Source: Nocardioides alpinus
GTDB taxonomy: Bacteria; Actinomycetota; Actinomycetes; Propionibacteriales; Nocardioidaceae
Direction: 5' to 3'
DNA: 64,000 nt
NCBI RefSeq assembly: GCF_900112035.1
Contig: NZ_FOKC01000001.1
Span: 930,001-994,000, forward strand
Shown: positions 43,918 through 52,628 of the stretch, in pieces
Layout: every line of letters begins with the position of its first letter
How positions within the stretch are numbered: position 1 is the first letter of the stretch
Made by a program: the position numbers and the translations under genes
The notes under the pieces: model-generated
Seen by the model: only the letters and a program-made list of their open reading frames with translations
Databases searched by the model: none
Told to the model about the DNA's origin: nothing

Positions 43918-43939
43918 CATCCGTAGGACCACGGATGTG
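43918..43939. promoter_or_regulatory. Inverted repeat ACATCCGT-N6-ACGGATGT
   Basis: A perfect 8-bp inverted repeat with 6-bp spacer between the desaturase stop (43954) and the small ORF at 43826. Its size and symmetry fit an operator for a dimeric regulator acting on the small ORFs. Related ACCAAGGATGTGGG is found 20 bp further on. Confidence 0.5.
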
Positions 43940-43953
43940 TCCAGACCAGTGCC

Positions 43954-45189
43954 TCAGGCGGCCGCGCGGGACTCGCTCTCCAGCTTGCGACCCAGCAGGC
44001 GACGCGTACGGCGGTCACCGGTGGCCATCTTGTAGAGGATGCCGAGCTGCTGCGGGGCGTTCTTGGCGTTGGTGGTCTTGAGCCAGCCGTTGGGCAGCGA
44101 GAGCCGGACGACCTTGTGCCAGGCCGAGTAGACCTGCGGGACCAGCGGGCGCGCGCAGTAGGTGAGGTCGTACTTCTCGAAGAGGGCCTGCACCTTCGGC
44201 GCGATCTCGGCGTAGCGGTTGGACGGCAGGTCGGGGAACAGGTGGTGCTCGATCTGGTGCGACAGGTTGCCGCTCATCAGGTGCAGGGCCTTCGAGCCGG
44301 AGATGTTGGCCGAGCCGAGCATCTGGCGGACGTACCAGTCGCCCTTGGTCTCGCCCTCGATCGAGCGCTTCTCGAAGGTCTCGACGCCCTCGGGGAAGTG
44401 GCCGCAGAGGATGATCGAGTTGGACCACAGGTTGCGCACGATGTTGGCGGTGACGTTGGCCGCCAGCGTGGGCAGGAACGAGCCGGTCGGGATCGAGAGG
44501 GCCGGGTGGACGACGTAGTCCTTGGTGGCCTGCTTGCGGATCTTGTTGAGGACCTGCTTGGCGCGGGCGCGGAACTCCGGGTCCTTGGTCTGCTTCTTCT
44601 TGATGACAGCACCGAGGTCGAGGTCGTAGGCGGCGATGCCGTACTCGAAGAAGACCGCGTTGATGAAGCACCAGATCGGCTGGCCGAGGTGGAACGGCGC
44701 CCAGGTCTGGTCCTCGTCGACGCGCATGATGCCGTAGCCGAGGTCGTTGTCCTTGCCGACGACGTTGGTGTAGGTGTGGTGCACCTCGTTGTGGCTGTGC
44801 TTCCACTGCGCGGCGGGTGACGCCATGTCCCACTCCCAGGTGCTGGAGTGGATCTTCGGGTCGCGCATCCAGTCCCACTGGCCGTGGAGGATGTTGTGGC
44901 CGATCTCCATGTTGTCGAGGATCTTGGCGATGCTCAGGCCGGCGGTGCCGAGCACCCACGCCGGCGGGAAGGCGCTGAAGAGCAGCACCGCGCGCGAGCC
45001 GAGCTCGATCTTGCGCTGGCGGTCGATGACCTTGCGGATGTACGCCGCGTCGCTGGCGCCGCGGGAGTCCAGGACGTCCTGACGGATCGCGTCGAGCTCG
45101 ACGCCGATCTGCTCGATGTCGGCCTCGGTGAGGTGCGCGATGGGGTTGGACTGGCCCGGGAGGGCGGACTTCTTCTGGATCGTGGTCAT
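43954..45189 (-). CDS. Acyl-lipid/acyl-CoA fatty acid desaturase (DesA3-like)
   Basis: 411 residues from ATG 45187-45189, with AAGGAG 7 nt upstream. The three histidine boxes are intact: HNILHGQW (98-105), HSHNEVHH (131-138) and HQIEHH (~310-315), which bind the di-iron centre of membrane desaturases. Two pairs of transmembrane segments lie around them. Similar to actinobacterial Delta9 desaturases such as DesA3, which take electrons from an oxidoreductase encoded next door; here the reductase gene lies immediately upstream on the same strand, 68 nt away. Introduces a double bond into acyl chains, adjusting membrane fluidity. Confidence 0.92.
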   Translation of the reverse strand: MTTIQKKSALPGQSNPIAHLTEADIEQIGVELDAIRQDVLDSRGASDAAYIRKVIDRQRKIELGSRAVLLFSAFPPAWVLGTAGLSIAKILDNMEIGHNILHGQWDWMRDPKIHSSTWEWDMASPAAQWKHSHNEVHHTYTNVVGKDNDLGYGIMRVDEDQTWAPFHLGQPIWCFINAVFFEYGIAAYDLDLGAVIKKKQTKDPEFRARAKQVLNKIRKQATKDYVVHPALSIPTGSFLPTLAANVTANIVRNLWSNSIILCGHFPEGVETFEKRSIEGETKGDWYVRQMLGSANISGSKALHLMSGNLSHQIEHHLFPDLPSNRYAEIAPKVQALFEKYDLTYCARPLVPQVYSAWHKVVRLSLPNGWLKTTNAKNAPQQLGILYKMATGDRRTRRLLGRKLESESRAAA

Positions 45190-45257
45190 GTCGATCTCCT
45201 TCAGTTCCTTGGTCTCGACACGGCGCTGGCGCGCCTGCTCAACCGGCGGATGTGGGG

Positions 45258-46388
45258 TCAGTGGTCGATGTGGCACGGGCCGGCGGCGGCGCTGATGCAG
45301 GTCTGCACCTTGATCGCGCCGGTCTCGCCGGGCACTGCGGTGGTGATGGCGCCGTTGCGGAGGTCGCGGACGCTGCCTTCGCGGAGGGGGAGGACGCAGC
45401 CCATGCAGATGCCCATCCGGCAGCCGCTGGGCATCAGGACGCCGGCCTCTTCGGCGGCGTCGAGGATCGGGGTGGCGCCGTCGAGCTCGAGGGTGGTGCC
45501 GGAGGTGAAGCTCAGCGTGCCGCCGTCACCCGGCTCCACCCGTGCCGTGCGGAACTGCTCGGTGGTCAGGGTGACCCCTGCCGCCTCGTGGTGGGCAGCG
45601 AGGGCGTCGAGCAGTCCTGCAGGGCCGCACGCGAGGGTCGTACGGTCGGCGAGGTCCGGGACCAGGTCGGCCAGGTCGTCGACGTCCAGGACGCCGTGCT
45701 CGTCGTCGTACCTCGCGACGAGGCGGATCGCGCCGGCGGCGTCGAGCGCCTCGAGGTCGCGGATGAAGATCGAGTCGGGGTGGCTCGGCGCGACGTGCAC
45801 GACGACGATGTCGTGGTCGGCGCTGCGGGCCGGGCGGAGCACGCCGTCGTCGGTGCTCGGGAACAGGTTGCGCAGCATGCCGATGACGGGCGTGATGCCC
45901 GATCCGGCGGTCACCATCAGGAACTTGCCACCTGCGGGCGGGAGGACGAACTCGCCGGCCGCCTGCTCGAGGTGCACGAGGGTGCCCGGCTCGGCGCGGT
46001 GGATGAGGTGGTTGCTGACGAGGCCGCCGGGGACGGCCTTGACGGTGATCGAGATCCGGCCGTCGCGGCGCGGCCCGTGGGTCAGCGAGTAGGCGCGCCA
46101 CTGGCGTACGCCGTCGACGTCGATGCCGATGCGGAGGTACTGGCCGGGCACGTGGCCGGCCCAGTCGGCGCCGGGGCGGATCACGATGGTCGCGGCGTCG
46201 GCGGTCTCGGCGTGCACGGCCTCGATGCGCCCGCGCAGGTCGGCACCGGAGCGGAGGGGGGCGAAGAGGTCCATGAAGTCGGCCGGGAGGTACGGCGTGG
46301 TGGCCGCCTCGGCGACGCGGACGAGGTGGTCGCCCAGGCGGCGGCTCCGTCGGGTGCTGCCCGCAGGCGGCTCGAGAGTCGTGGTCAT
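45258..46388 (-). CDS. Ferredoxin reductase with FAD/NAD(P)H and 2Fe-2S domains (desaturase electron donor)
   Basis: 376 residues from ATG 46386-46388. FAD domain with RQWRAYSLTHGP (Arg-x-Tyr-Ser), NAD(P) domain with KFLMVTAGSGITPVIGM and TLACGPAGLLDAL, and a C-terminal plant-type ferredoxin domain with CRMGICMGC and a later Cys in KVQTCISAAAG. The order (reductase first, ferredoxin last) matches Rv3230c-like partners of DesA3. It would pass electrons from NADPH through FAD and the iron-sulfur cluster to the desaturase. Confidence 0.92.
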   Translation of the reverse strand: MTTTLEPPAGSTRRSRRLGDHLVRVAEAATTPYLPADFMDLFAPLRSGADLRGRIEAVHAETADAATIVIRPGADWAGHVPGQYLRIGIDVDGVRQWRAYSLTHGPRRDGRISITVKAVPGGLVSNHLIHRAEPGTLVHLEQAAGEFVLPPAGGKFLMVTAGSGITPVIGMLRNLFPSTDDGVLRPARSADHDIVVVHVAPSHPDSIFIRDLEALDAAGAIRLVARYDDEHGVLDVDDLADLVPDLADRTTLACGPAGLLDALAAHHEAAGVTLTTEQFRTARVEPGDGGTLSFTSGTTLELDGATPILDAAEEAGVLMPSGCRMGICMGCVLPLREGSVRDLRNGAITTAVPGETGAIKVQTCISAAAGPCHIDH

Positions 46389-46454
46389 AGGTACAAAGGT
46401 GCCCCAGGTGGGGCTCGATTACCTGCCTGCGGCACGTGAATCCACGGTATGCTT

Positions 46455-46471
46455 TTGTTCGTAGCGAACAA
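46455..46471. promoter_or_regulatory. Palindromic operator TTGTTCG-TAG-CGAACAA
   Basis: A perfect 7-bp inverted repeat with 3-bp spacer in the 103-bp gap between the reductase and the divergent PucR-type gene. Its location, 66 bp from one start and 20 bp from the other, suggests one regulator controls both. Which protein binds is inferred: the PucR-type protein, or a TetR-type repressor elsewhere. Confidence 0.6.
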
Positions 46472-46491
46472 GAGTGACCCCAGGAGTCCCG

Positions 46492-47673
46492 ATGGTCCAC
46501 CGCACTGTGCGCCCCGCCACACAATTCCCGACCGTGGTCGGGCTCGACCCGGCCGTCGCCGCCGCCCTGCGCAAGCGGCTCGCCGAGGTGGCCGACAGCG
46601 CCGTGCTGCGCATCATCGAGGAGGTGCCCAGCTATGCCGGCGCGTGGAGCGGCCGGATGGGCGAGGTGATCCGCAACGCCGTCCAGCTCGCCCTCGGCGG
46701 GTTCCTCACCCTCGCCACGCGCCAGGACGCCGACGCCCCCAAGGCGCCGGCGATCGAGGGTGCCTACCAGCTCGGGCGTGGCGAGGCGCGCGCCGGGCGC
46801 ACGGTCGAGGCGTTGCTCTCGGCCTACCGGATCGGTGCGCGCGCCTCGTGGCGCGAGATGGCCGACACCGCGGTGGAGGCGGGGGTGGACTCCGGCCAGC
46901 TGGCGAGGTTCGCCGAGCTGGTCTTCGCCTACATCGACGAGCTGTCGGCAGCGTCGGTCGCGGGCCACACCGACGAGCTCGAGAGCAGCGGCCGGGTGCG
47001 GCAGCGCAACCTCGAGCGGTTGGCGCGGGCGCTGCTCACCGGGGCACCGGCCGATGCGGTCAACGCCGCTGCCGAGCGCGCCGGCTGGGAGCCCCCCGCG
47101 ACCCTGACCGCGATCGTGCTCCCCGAGTCGCAGGTCTCCCACGCCCTGACCGCCCTCGACCAGCGGACGCTCCAGCCCACCGACGACGTCCCCGGGCTGC
47201 CGGAAGGCCACACCTCGCTGCTCGCGCCCGGCGCCGGGTCGGCCACGGCACGACGTACGTTGCTGCGAGCACTGCAGGGGACCGAGGCGGTCGTCGGTCC
47301 GAGCACGCCGTGGCTCGAGGCGGCGGCGTCCTACCGCCGCGCGCTGCGTTGCGACGCCCTCGGGATCGAGGGTCTCGTCGACTCCGACGACCACCTCGCC
47401 GCGCTCGTCCTCGCCGCCGATGCCGACGCCCGCGCCGACCTGCGCGCGCGGGTGCTCGCGCCGCTGGCCGACCTGCGTCCCTCGACCGCGGAGAAGCTCA
47501 CCGACACCCTGCGCAGCTGGCTGCTCCACCACGGCCGGCGCGACGCGGTGGCCGAGGAGCTGTTCGTCCACGCGCAGACGGTGCGCTACCGCGTCGGCCA
47601 GCTCCGCGAGGTCTACGGCGACCGGCTCGAGGACCCGGCGTTCGTGCTGGACGCGACGCTGGCGCTGGCCTGA
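46492..47673 (+). CDS. PucR-family transcriptional regulator
   Basis: 393 residues from ATG 46492 with AGGAG 7 nt upstream. The N-terminal half is a helical sensor (RIIEEVPSYAGAWSGRMGEV, AYRIGARASWREMADTAVEAG), the middle a GGDEF-like CdaR region, and the C-terminus the PucR HTH: LLHHGRRDAVAEELFVHAQ and QTVRYRVGQLREVYGD. It is divergent from the desaturase/reductase pair and probably controls them. Signal unknown. Confidence 0.86.
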   Translation: MVHRTVRPATQFPTVVGLDPAVAAALRKRLAEVADSAVLRIIEEVPSYAGAWSGRMGEVIRNAVQLALGGFLTLATRQDADAPKAPAIEGAYQLGRGEARAGRTVEALLSAYRIGARASWREMADTAVEAGVDSGQLARFAELVFAYIDELSAASVAGHTDELESSGRVRQRNLERLARALLTGAPADAVNAAAERAGWEPPATLTAIVLPESQVSHALTALDQRTLQPTDDVPGLPEGHTSLLAPGAGSATARRTLLRALQGTEAVVGPSTPWLEAAASYRRALRCDALGIEGLVDSDDHLAALVLAADADARADLRARVLAPLADLRPSTAEKLTDTLRSWLLHHGRRDAVAEELFVHAQTVRYRVGQLREVYGDRLEDPAFVLDATLALA

Positions 47674-47694
47674 GGGCGCGGCGCGCCGCGAGGC

Positions 47695-49188
47695 TCAGGG
47701 GCGCTCGTACGCCGCCTCGCCCGCGACCCAGGTCGCGACGACCTGGTCGGCGAAGGCCTGGAGCCGCAGGGCGTGCTCGCGGTCGGAGTCCCCCGCCAGC
47801 GGGTCGGCGTCGAGGAGCACCAGGTCGGCCGGGTGACCGACCGCGACCGTGCCCCAGCCGTCGGTGGAGGCGGCGAGCGCCTCGCGGGCCGTGATCGACA
47901 GCTCGGGGTGCCACGGCTCCCGCTCGTCACCCGAGCGGTGGATCGCGGCCGCGACCGCCAGCCACGGGTCGAGCGGCGACACGGGTGCGTCGGAGCCGAG
48001 GGCCACGTCGACACCGGCGTCGAGCATCCAGCGCAGCGGGAAGCAGCGTTCGGCGCGGCCCGGCCACAGCCGCTCCGTGACGTCGCGGTCGTCGAGGAGG
48101 TGGGCGGGCTGCACGCTCGCTCGGATGCCGAGCTCGGCCATCCGGCGTACGTCGTCGCGCGTGGTGAGCTGCACGTGCTCGATGCCCCCGCGGGCGCCGG
48201 TCTCCTCGAACGCGGCCAGCGCCTCGGTGACCGCGCGGTCGCCGATCGCGTGCACGGCGACGTCGAGCCCACCGGCCGCGGCGCGGGCGAGCAGGGCACG
48301 CAGCTCGTCCGGCGACTGGTTGGGCTGGCCCTCCTCGGCGCCGGGGACGGCCTTCTCGGCGTAGGGCTCGCAGCACCAGGCGGTGCGGGTGTTGAGGGAT
48401 CCGTCGCTGATGATCTTGAGCGGACCCATGGTCAGCCGGGGGTCCCCGTCGAGCGGATCACCTGAGCGGAGGCCGCGGGCCAGCACGTCGTCGAGGCCGT
48501 CGGCGTAGCACGCGTGCCGGATCCGGAGCAGGTCCGCACCGTCGGCCCATCGCTCGGCCCAGTCGGCCACGCCGCCGCTGAACTCCAGGTCGACCAGCCC
48601 GACCACGCCCGACGCGGCAGCAGCCTCCATGGACCGTCGGTAGGCCTCGGGACTGGTGCCGTCGGAGCCGACGACGCCGGCCAGCCGGCCGTAGGCCATG
48701 AACCACTCCGCCTCGGTCACCACGCTGTCACGGGTCGGCAGCGCCAGCATGTGCAGCGCGATCGTGTTGAGCCAGCCGTGGTGGCCGTCGCCGGCGATCA
48801 GCACGATCGGCTGCTCGGTGTCGATGGCGTCGAGGTCGGAGACGGCCGGGTTGTCGGCCCAGGCGGTGGGCCGGTGGCCCCACCCGATCACCGGCAGGTC
48901 CGGCCACTCCTCCAGCCGCTCGCGCACCAGCGTCACCGCCTCGACGCTGGACCGAGCAGGGGCGAGGTCGAGCCGGGCCGACGCGAGGGTCCACTGGCCG
49001 AGGTGCACGTGCTGGTCCCAGAGGCCGGGCATCAGCCAGCGCCCGCCCCCGTCGTACGCCGTCTCGTCGGCCGCGAGCCCCAGGTCGGGGCCCACCTCGA
49101 CGACCCGCCCGCCCTCGATGCGCACGTCGAGCGGCGCAGGGGTCGCGTCGTCGGTCAGGGCCACCAGACGCACGTCGCGGATGAGCAT
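47695..49188 (-). CDS. Amidohydrolase_3 (YtcJ-like) metal-dependent hydrolase
   Basis: 497 residues from ATG 49186-49188; the long upstream extension of this frame runs antisense over the following genes and is ignored. PGLWDQHVHLGQW carries the His-x-His metal pair, LKIISDGSLNTRTAWC and HAIGDRAVTEAL are family signatures, HVQLTTRDDV gives another His, and ALGSDAPVSPLDPW the catalytic Asp. Family members hydrolyse N-acyl or formamide substrates of varied kind; the natural substrate is unknown. Confidence 0.9.
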   Translation of the reverse strand: MLIRDVRLVALTDDATPAPLDVRIEGGRVVEVGPDLGLAADETAYDGGGRWLMPGLWDQHVHLGQWTLASARLDLAPARSSVEAVTLVRERLEEWPDLPVIGWGHRPTAWADNPAVSDLDAIDTEQPIVLIAGDGHHGWLNTIALHMLALPTRDSVVTEAEWFMAYGRLAGVVGSDGTSPEAYRRSMEAAAASGVVGLVDLEFSGGVADWAERWADGADLLRIRHACYADGLDDVLARGLRSGDPLDGDPRLTMGPLKIISDGSLNTRTAWCCEPYAEKAVPGAEEGQPNQSPDELRALLARAAAGGLDVAVHAIGDRAVTEALAAFEETGARGGIEHVQLTTRDDVRRMAELGIRASVQPAHLLDDRDVTERLWPGRAERCFPLRWMLDAGVDVALGSDAPVSPLDPWLAVAAAIHRSGDEREPWHPELSITAREALAASTDGWGTVAVGHPADLVLLDADPLAGDSDREHALRLQAFADQVVATWVAGEAAYERP

Positions 49189-49248
49189 GGGCCCACCGTA
49201 GGAGGTGTGGCGCCGGGGTGTCGGCGCTGCCCCCGGTAGGTTGGCCCC

Positions 49249-49893
49249 ATGAAGTGGCGGGGGCCGGTGGTGCTCGTCGCGCTCGTGGCGGTCGGCACCG
49301 GGACCGGCTACGCGGCAGCGGCGCAGACGCGGGACGCGACGATCGGGGTCGGCGTCCCTGCCCCCGTGCCCGCCCAGCGTCCCGAGCAGCCGGTCGAGGC
49401 ACCGCAGCCGTTCGCCGAGGACCCCGACGACCCGCCGCTGCAGCCGGACCTCCCGATGACGACGACCACGCGCGGGTCCGGGAAGTTCGAGATCACCTTC
49501 CCCGCCCCCACCGGCTGGACGACCAACACCAACGCGTCCAACGAGTGGAAGTGGAAGCAGCCCGGCACGTCCAACAACACCTACGTCATGCGGATCGAGC
49601 AGATCAACAGCCAGGACATCACCATCGAGGACGCGATCGACATCCGTGTCAGGCGGCTGCGCGACGAGCAGGAGGACGTGTTCATCGTCGACCGGGGCGC
49701 CGACTCGCTGGAGTACACCTACCGCAGCAACGAGGGCAACGCCCGGCACAGCTTCATGCGGTGGCTCGACCTCGATGCCAGCGGCCAGGCCGACGTCGAG
49801 ATCGTCGTGCACGGCAGGGAGGTCGACGTCGACGGCACCCGCGACCTGATCCAGCGCGTCGGCGACGGCATGCGCGGGGCATCGAGCGCCTAG
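49249..49893 (+). CDS. Membrane-anchored/secreted protein, PsbP/Mog1-like domain (paralogue 1)
   Basis: 214 residues from ATG 49249. N-terminal hydrophobic segment (~6-24), a Pro-rich linker (~35-70), then GKFEITFPAPTGWTTNTNAS and NEWKWKQPGTSN, followed by beta strands and helices (ITIEDAIDIRVRRLRDEQED). The 3' neighbour is a paralogue that keeps the Gly-x-Phe-x-x-Thr/Met, Gly-Trp-Thr and Asn-Glu-Trp-x-Trp positions. The pattern suggests a small alpha/beta PsbP/Mog1 fold, as in actinobacterial LpqN. This is a shape judgement. Function unknown. Confidence 0.7.
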   Translation: MKWRGPVVLVALVAVGTGTGYAAAAQTRDATIGVGVPAPVPAQRPEQPVEAPQPFAEDPDDPPLQPDLPMTTTTRGSGKFEITFPAPTGWTTNTNASNEWKWKQPGTSNNTYVMRIEQINSQDITIEDAIDIRVRRLRDEQEDVFIVDRGADSLEYTYRSNEGNARHSFMRWLDLDASGQADVEIVVHGREVDVDGTRDLIQRVGDGMRGASSA

Positions 49894-50544
49894 GTGGACG
49901 GATCATCGATCGTGTCGCGGCGGGGGCTGGTGGTGCTCGGAGTGCTGGTCGCGACCGCGCTGGTGGCGGGGTTCGGGGTGTCCATGGCCGTCGCCGAGCA
50001 CCCGTCCGGCGGCGGGCCGGCGGCACCGGTCTCGGCGCAGTCGCCGAGCCTGCCCGTGGACCCCGTGCCCGAGCTGTTGCCCGACCCGGCGACACCTCCC
50101 CTCGCGCAGGACCTCGAGCTGGTCCGGCAGCAGGTCGGCAGCGGTGACTTCCAGATGACCCTGCCCGTGCCGCGCGGCTGGACCTTCTCACCCAACTCCC
50201 TCAACGAGTGGCAGTGGCGACCGCCCGACCAGCCCTCCTTCGGCTATGTCCTGCGGGTGGAGCAGGTCCTGAGCAACCGGCGTTCGATCGACTGGACCCT
50301 CGACCGGCGCATCGACGACCTCGACGAGGACGAGGAGAACCTGACCGTCCTCGACCAGACCGAGGACAGCCTCCACTTCACCTACGTCACGTCCAACCAC
50401 CTGCGCCACGGCTACCTCACCTGGTTGGACCTCACCGGCTCGGACAACGCCCAGGTCGAGATCGCGGTCACCGGCCGCGACGTCGACGACCCCGGGATGG
50501 CCGACCTGATCGACCGGATCGCGGCGGACGTCAAGCTGGGCTGA
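49894..50544 (+). CDS. Membrane-anchored/secreted protein, PsbP/Mog1-like domain (paralogue 2)
   Basis: 216 residues from GTG 49894, which directly follows the preceding TAG. Layout as in paralogue 1: hydrophobic segment at ~11-30, Pro-rich linker, GDFQMTLPVPRGWTFSPNS, NEWQWRPPDQPSFGY, then IDWTLDRRIDDLDEDEEN. A tandem duplication with diverged sequence. It is convergent with a Ser/Thr kinase whose exterior domain shares the same opening pattern. Confidence 0.7.
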   Translation: MDGSSIVSRRGLVVLGVLVATALVAGFGVSMAVAEHPSGGGPAAPVSAQSPSLPVDPVPELLPDPATPPLAQDLELVRQQVGSGDFQMTLPVPRGWTFSPNSLNEWQWRPPDQPSFGYVLRVEQVLSNRRSIDWTLDRRIDDLDEDEENLTVLDQTEDSLHFTYVTSNHLRHGYLTWLDLTGSDNAQVEIAVTGRDVDDPGMADLIDRIAADVKLG

Positions 50545-50568
50545 GACCCGCGCCGGGTCCGGCCACAG

Positions 50569-52029
50569 CTAGATGCCGTAGGTCGTGACGGACTCGAGGA
50601 CGCGGTTGGCGGTCGCCCGGTCGTCGCTGCGCACCTGCACCCACAGGAGCCGGTTGGACGTCAGCTGGACGACCCGCTCGACGGTGACGTCGGCGCCCGG
50701 GCAACCGTTGAAGAACACGGTCATCGAGTCGTCGTCGTCCTGCTGGTCCTCGATCAGTGAGCCGGCGGTGTCGCAGACCGGGTGCTGGGGGACGCGGGAG
50801 GGCAGCTTGTCGCCGACCAGGATGCCGACGAAGACGCCCGGTGCAGGATCGTCATCGGTGTTCCACCCCTCCCTGCTGCCGGCGGCGATCGAGGGCTGCA
50901 CCTGGCTCCCCTCGGCCGGGGTCCACTGCTCGGGGTCGACCTGGGCGGTCCACTCCTCCGGGACCGTCACCGAGATCGTGCCGGTGGCGTCGTCGAGGGT
51001 CCGCTCGGCGGTCGCGGCCCGCTCCACGGCCCACCCGGCGCCACCCCCGACGACCAGCGCGAGCACCCCGGCCACCAGCCACGGCACGCGTCGGCGGCGC
51101 CGCGACGGGCCGGGGAGCGGGGGGAGGTCGTCGGTGTCGGCGGTCGGATCGGGCCGCCGCGCGGCCCGGGTGAGGTCGGGGTCGGCCGGGACCCAGGCCT
51201 CGGGTGCCTCGCCGACCTCCCCGCCCAGGGCGTCGACGAGTGCGGTCGTGAAGGACTCGACGTCGTCGAAGCGGTCGGCGCGGTCCTTCGACAGCCCCCT
51301 GAGCACGACCGCCTCCGCCTCCGGGTTGTCGATGTCCATGGCCGCGGGCGGCTCGGGGTTCTCGGCCGCGGCGAGGCTCTTGTGGTGGTAGGGCTGGCGG
51401 CCGGCGAGGAGGTAGTAGGAGAGGGCAGCGAGGGAGAACTGGTCGGCCCGCGCGTCCAGGCCCTCGCCGAGCGCCTGCTCGGGGGCGACGTACGTCGGGG
51501 TGCCGCCGACCAGGGTGAGCCGTGACGACATGTCCATCGCCTTGCCGAGCCCGAGGTCGCCGACCATCGCCACGACCTGCGACCCGCGGGCGTTCTCGAT
51601 GGTCCGGAAGAGCACGTTGGCGGGCTTGATGTCGCGGTGCAGGACGCCGCGGTCGTGCAGCGCGGTCAGGCCCAGCCCGACCTGCGTGATGACGGCCAGC
51701 GCCTGCGCCGGCTCCAGCGCGGCCAGCTCGAGGCGGTCGGCCAGCGTGCCCTGGTCGGCGTACGCCATCACCAGGTAGGGGCGGTCGTCGGCGAGCTCGC
51801 CGGCGTCGTACACGGTGACGACGTGGGGCGACTCGACCTTGCGGAGGAAGCGGCCCTCCTCCAGGAAGCGCTGGCGGATGTGCAGGTCGCCGGTCCAGTT
51901 GTCGGCCAGGACCTTGATCGCCACGGGCGAGTCGAGGTGCTCGTCGTAGGCGAGCCAGACGGTCGCGAAGGCTCCCGAACCGATGCGGCGGCGCACCGGA
52001 TAACGACCGAGACGAGAAGGAGCGGACAC
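50569..52029 (-). CDS. Serine/threonine protein kinase, transmembrane (PASTA-less)
   Basis: 486 residues from GTG 52027-52029. Kinase elements in order: IGSGAFATVWLAYD (glycine loop), VAIKVLAD (Lys), VLHRDIKPANVLF (HRD, Asp), VGDLGLGKAMD (DLG in place of DFG), GTPTYVAPEQALG (APE). One transmembrane segment at ~313-333. The exterior part begins GTISVTVPEEWTAQVDPEQW and carries two cysteines (HPVCDTAG, NGCPGADV); it resembles the two neighbouring envelope proteins. Sigma-factor gene is divergent. Phosphorylation targets unknown. Confidence 0.92.
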   Translation of the reverse strand: MSAPSRLGRYPVRRRIGSGAFATVWLAYDEHLDSPVAIKVLADNWTGDLHIRQRFLEEGRFLRKVESPHVVTVYDAGELADDRPYLVMAYADQGTLADRLELAALEPAQALAVITQVGLGLTALHDRGVLHRDIKPANVLFRTIENARGSQVVAMVGDLGLGKAMDMSSRLTLVGGTPTYVAPEQALGEGLDARADQFSLAALSYYLLAGRQPYHHKSLAAAENPEPPAAMDIDNPEAEAVVLRGLSKDRADRFDDVESFTTALVDALGGEVGEAPEAWVPADPDLTRAARRPDPTADTDDLPPLPGPSRRRRRVPWLVAGVLALVVGGGAGWAVERAATAERTLDDATGTISVTVPEEWTAQVDPEQWTPAEGSQVQPSIAAGSREGWNTDDDPAPGVFVGILVGDKLPSRVPQHPVCDTAGSLIEDQQDDDDSMTVFFNGCPGADVTVERVVQLTSNRLLWVQVRSDDRATANRVLESVTTYGI

Positions 52030-52049
52030 CCGGGCATTATCGTGCAGGG

Positions 52050-52628
52050 GTGAGCAATTCGGGGGACCACGGGGTCGCGGCGACGCCGGACGAGATCGAC
52101 GAGCTGGCGCGGACCGCCCGCGACGGGGACCGCGACGCGCTCGAGTCGCTGCTGGGCGAGGTACGCCCTCGGGTGCTGAACATCTGCCGCGGCGTGCTTC
52201 CCTACTCCGGCGACGCCGAGGACGCCTGCCAGGAGGCGATGCTCAACGTCGCGACGAAGATCGGCTCGTGGGGCGGCCGCGGCCGGTTCACCACGTGGCT
52301 GCACGTCGTGTCGGTCAACAGCGCGCGCACGACGTACCGCCGGTTGAAGAACCTCGCCACGCCCACCGACTTCGAGGACGGCGCCCACGACCGGCCCGAC
52401 CCGCGCACCACCAGCGTCATCGCCGGCACCCGCCTCGACCTGCTCGAGGCGATGGAGAGCATCGAGCGCGACCACCCGCAGTACGTCGAGCCGCTGCTGC
52501 TGCGCGACGTCTACGGCCTCCCCTACGACGAGATCGCCGCGCTCGTCGGTGCCCCGCTCGGCACGGTGAAGGCGCAGATCCACCACGGCCGGAAGCTGGC
52601 GCGGCCCCTCCTCCGGGGCGATCGGTGA
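52050..52628 (+). CDS. ECF sigma factor (sigma-70 family)
   Basis: 192 residues from GTG 52050, only 20 bp from the divergent kinase start. Region 2: GDRDALESLLGEVRPRVLN, DAEDACQEAMLNVATKIGSW and GRFTTWLHVVSVNSARTTYR. Region 4: LLLRDVYGLPYDEIAALVGA, LGTVKAQIHHGRKLARPL. No anti-sigma factor gene follows; the next gene (4-nt GTGA overlap) is a peptidase lipoprotein. The divergent kinase may be the regulatory partner, an inference from layout. Confidence 0.9.
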   Translation: MSNSGDHGVAATPDEIDELARTARDGDRDALESLLGEVRPRVLNICRGVLPYSGDAEDACQEAMLNVATKIGSWGGRGRFTTWLHVVSVNSARTTYRRLKNLATPTDFEDGAHDRPDPRTTSVIAGTRLDLLEAMESIERDHPQYVEPLLLRDVYGLPYDEIAALVGAPLGTVKAQIHHGRKLARPLLRGDR

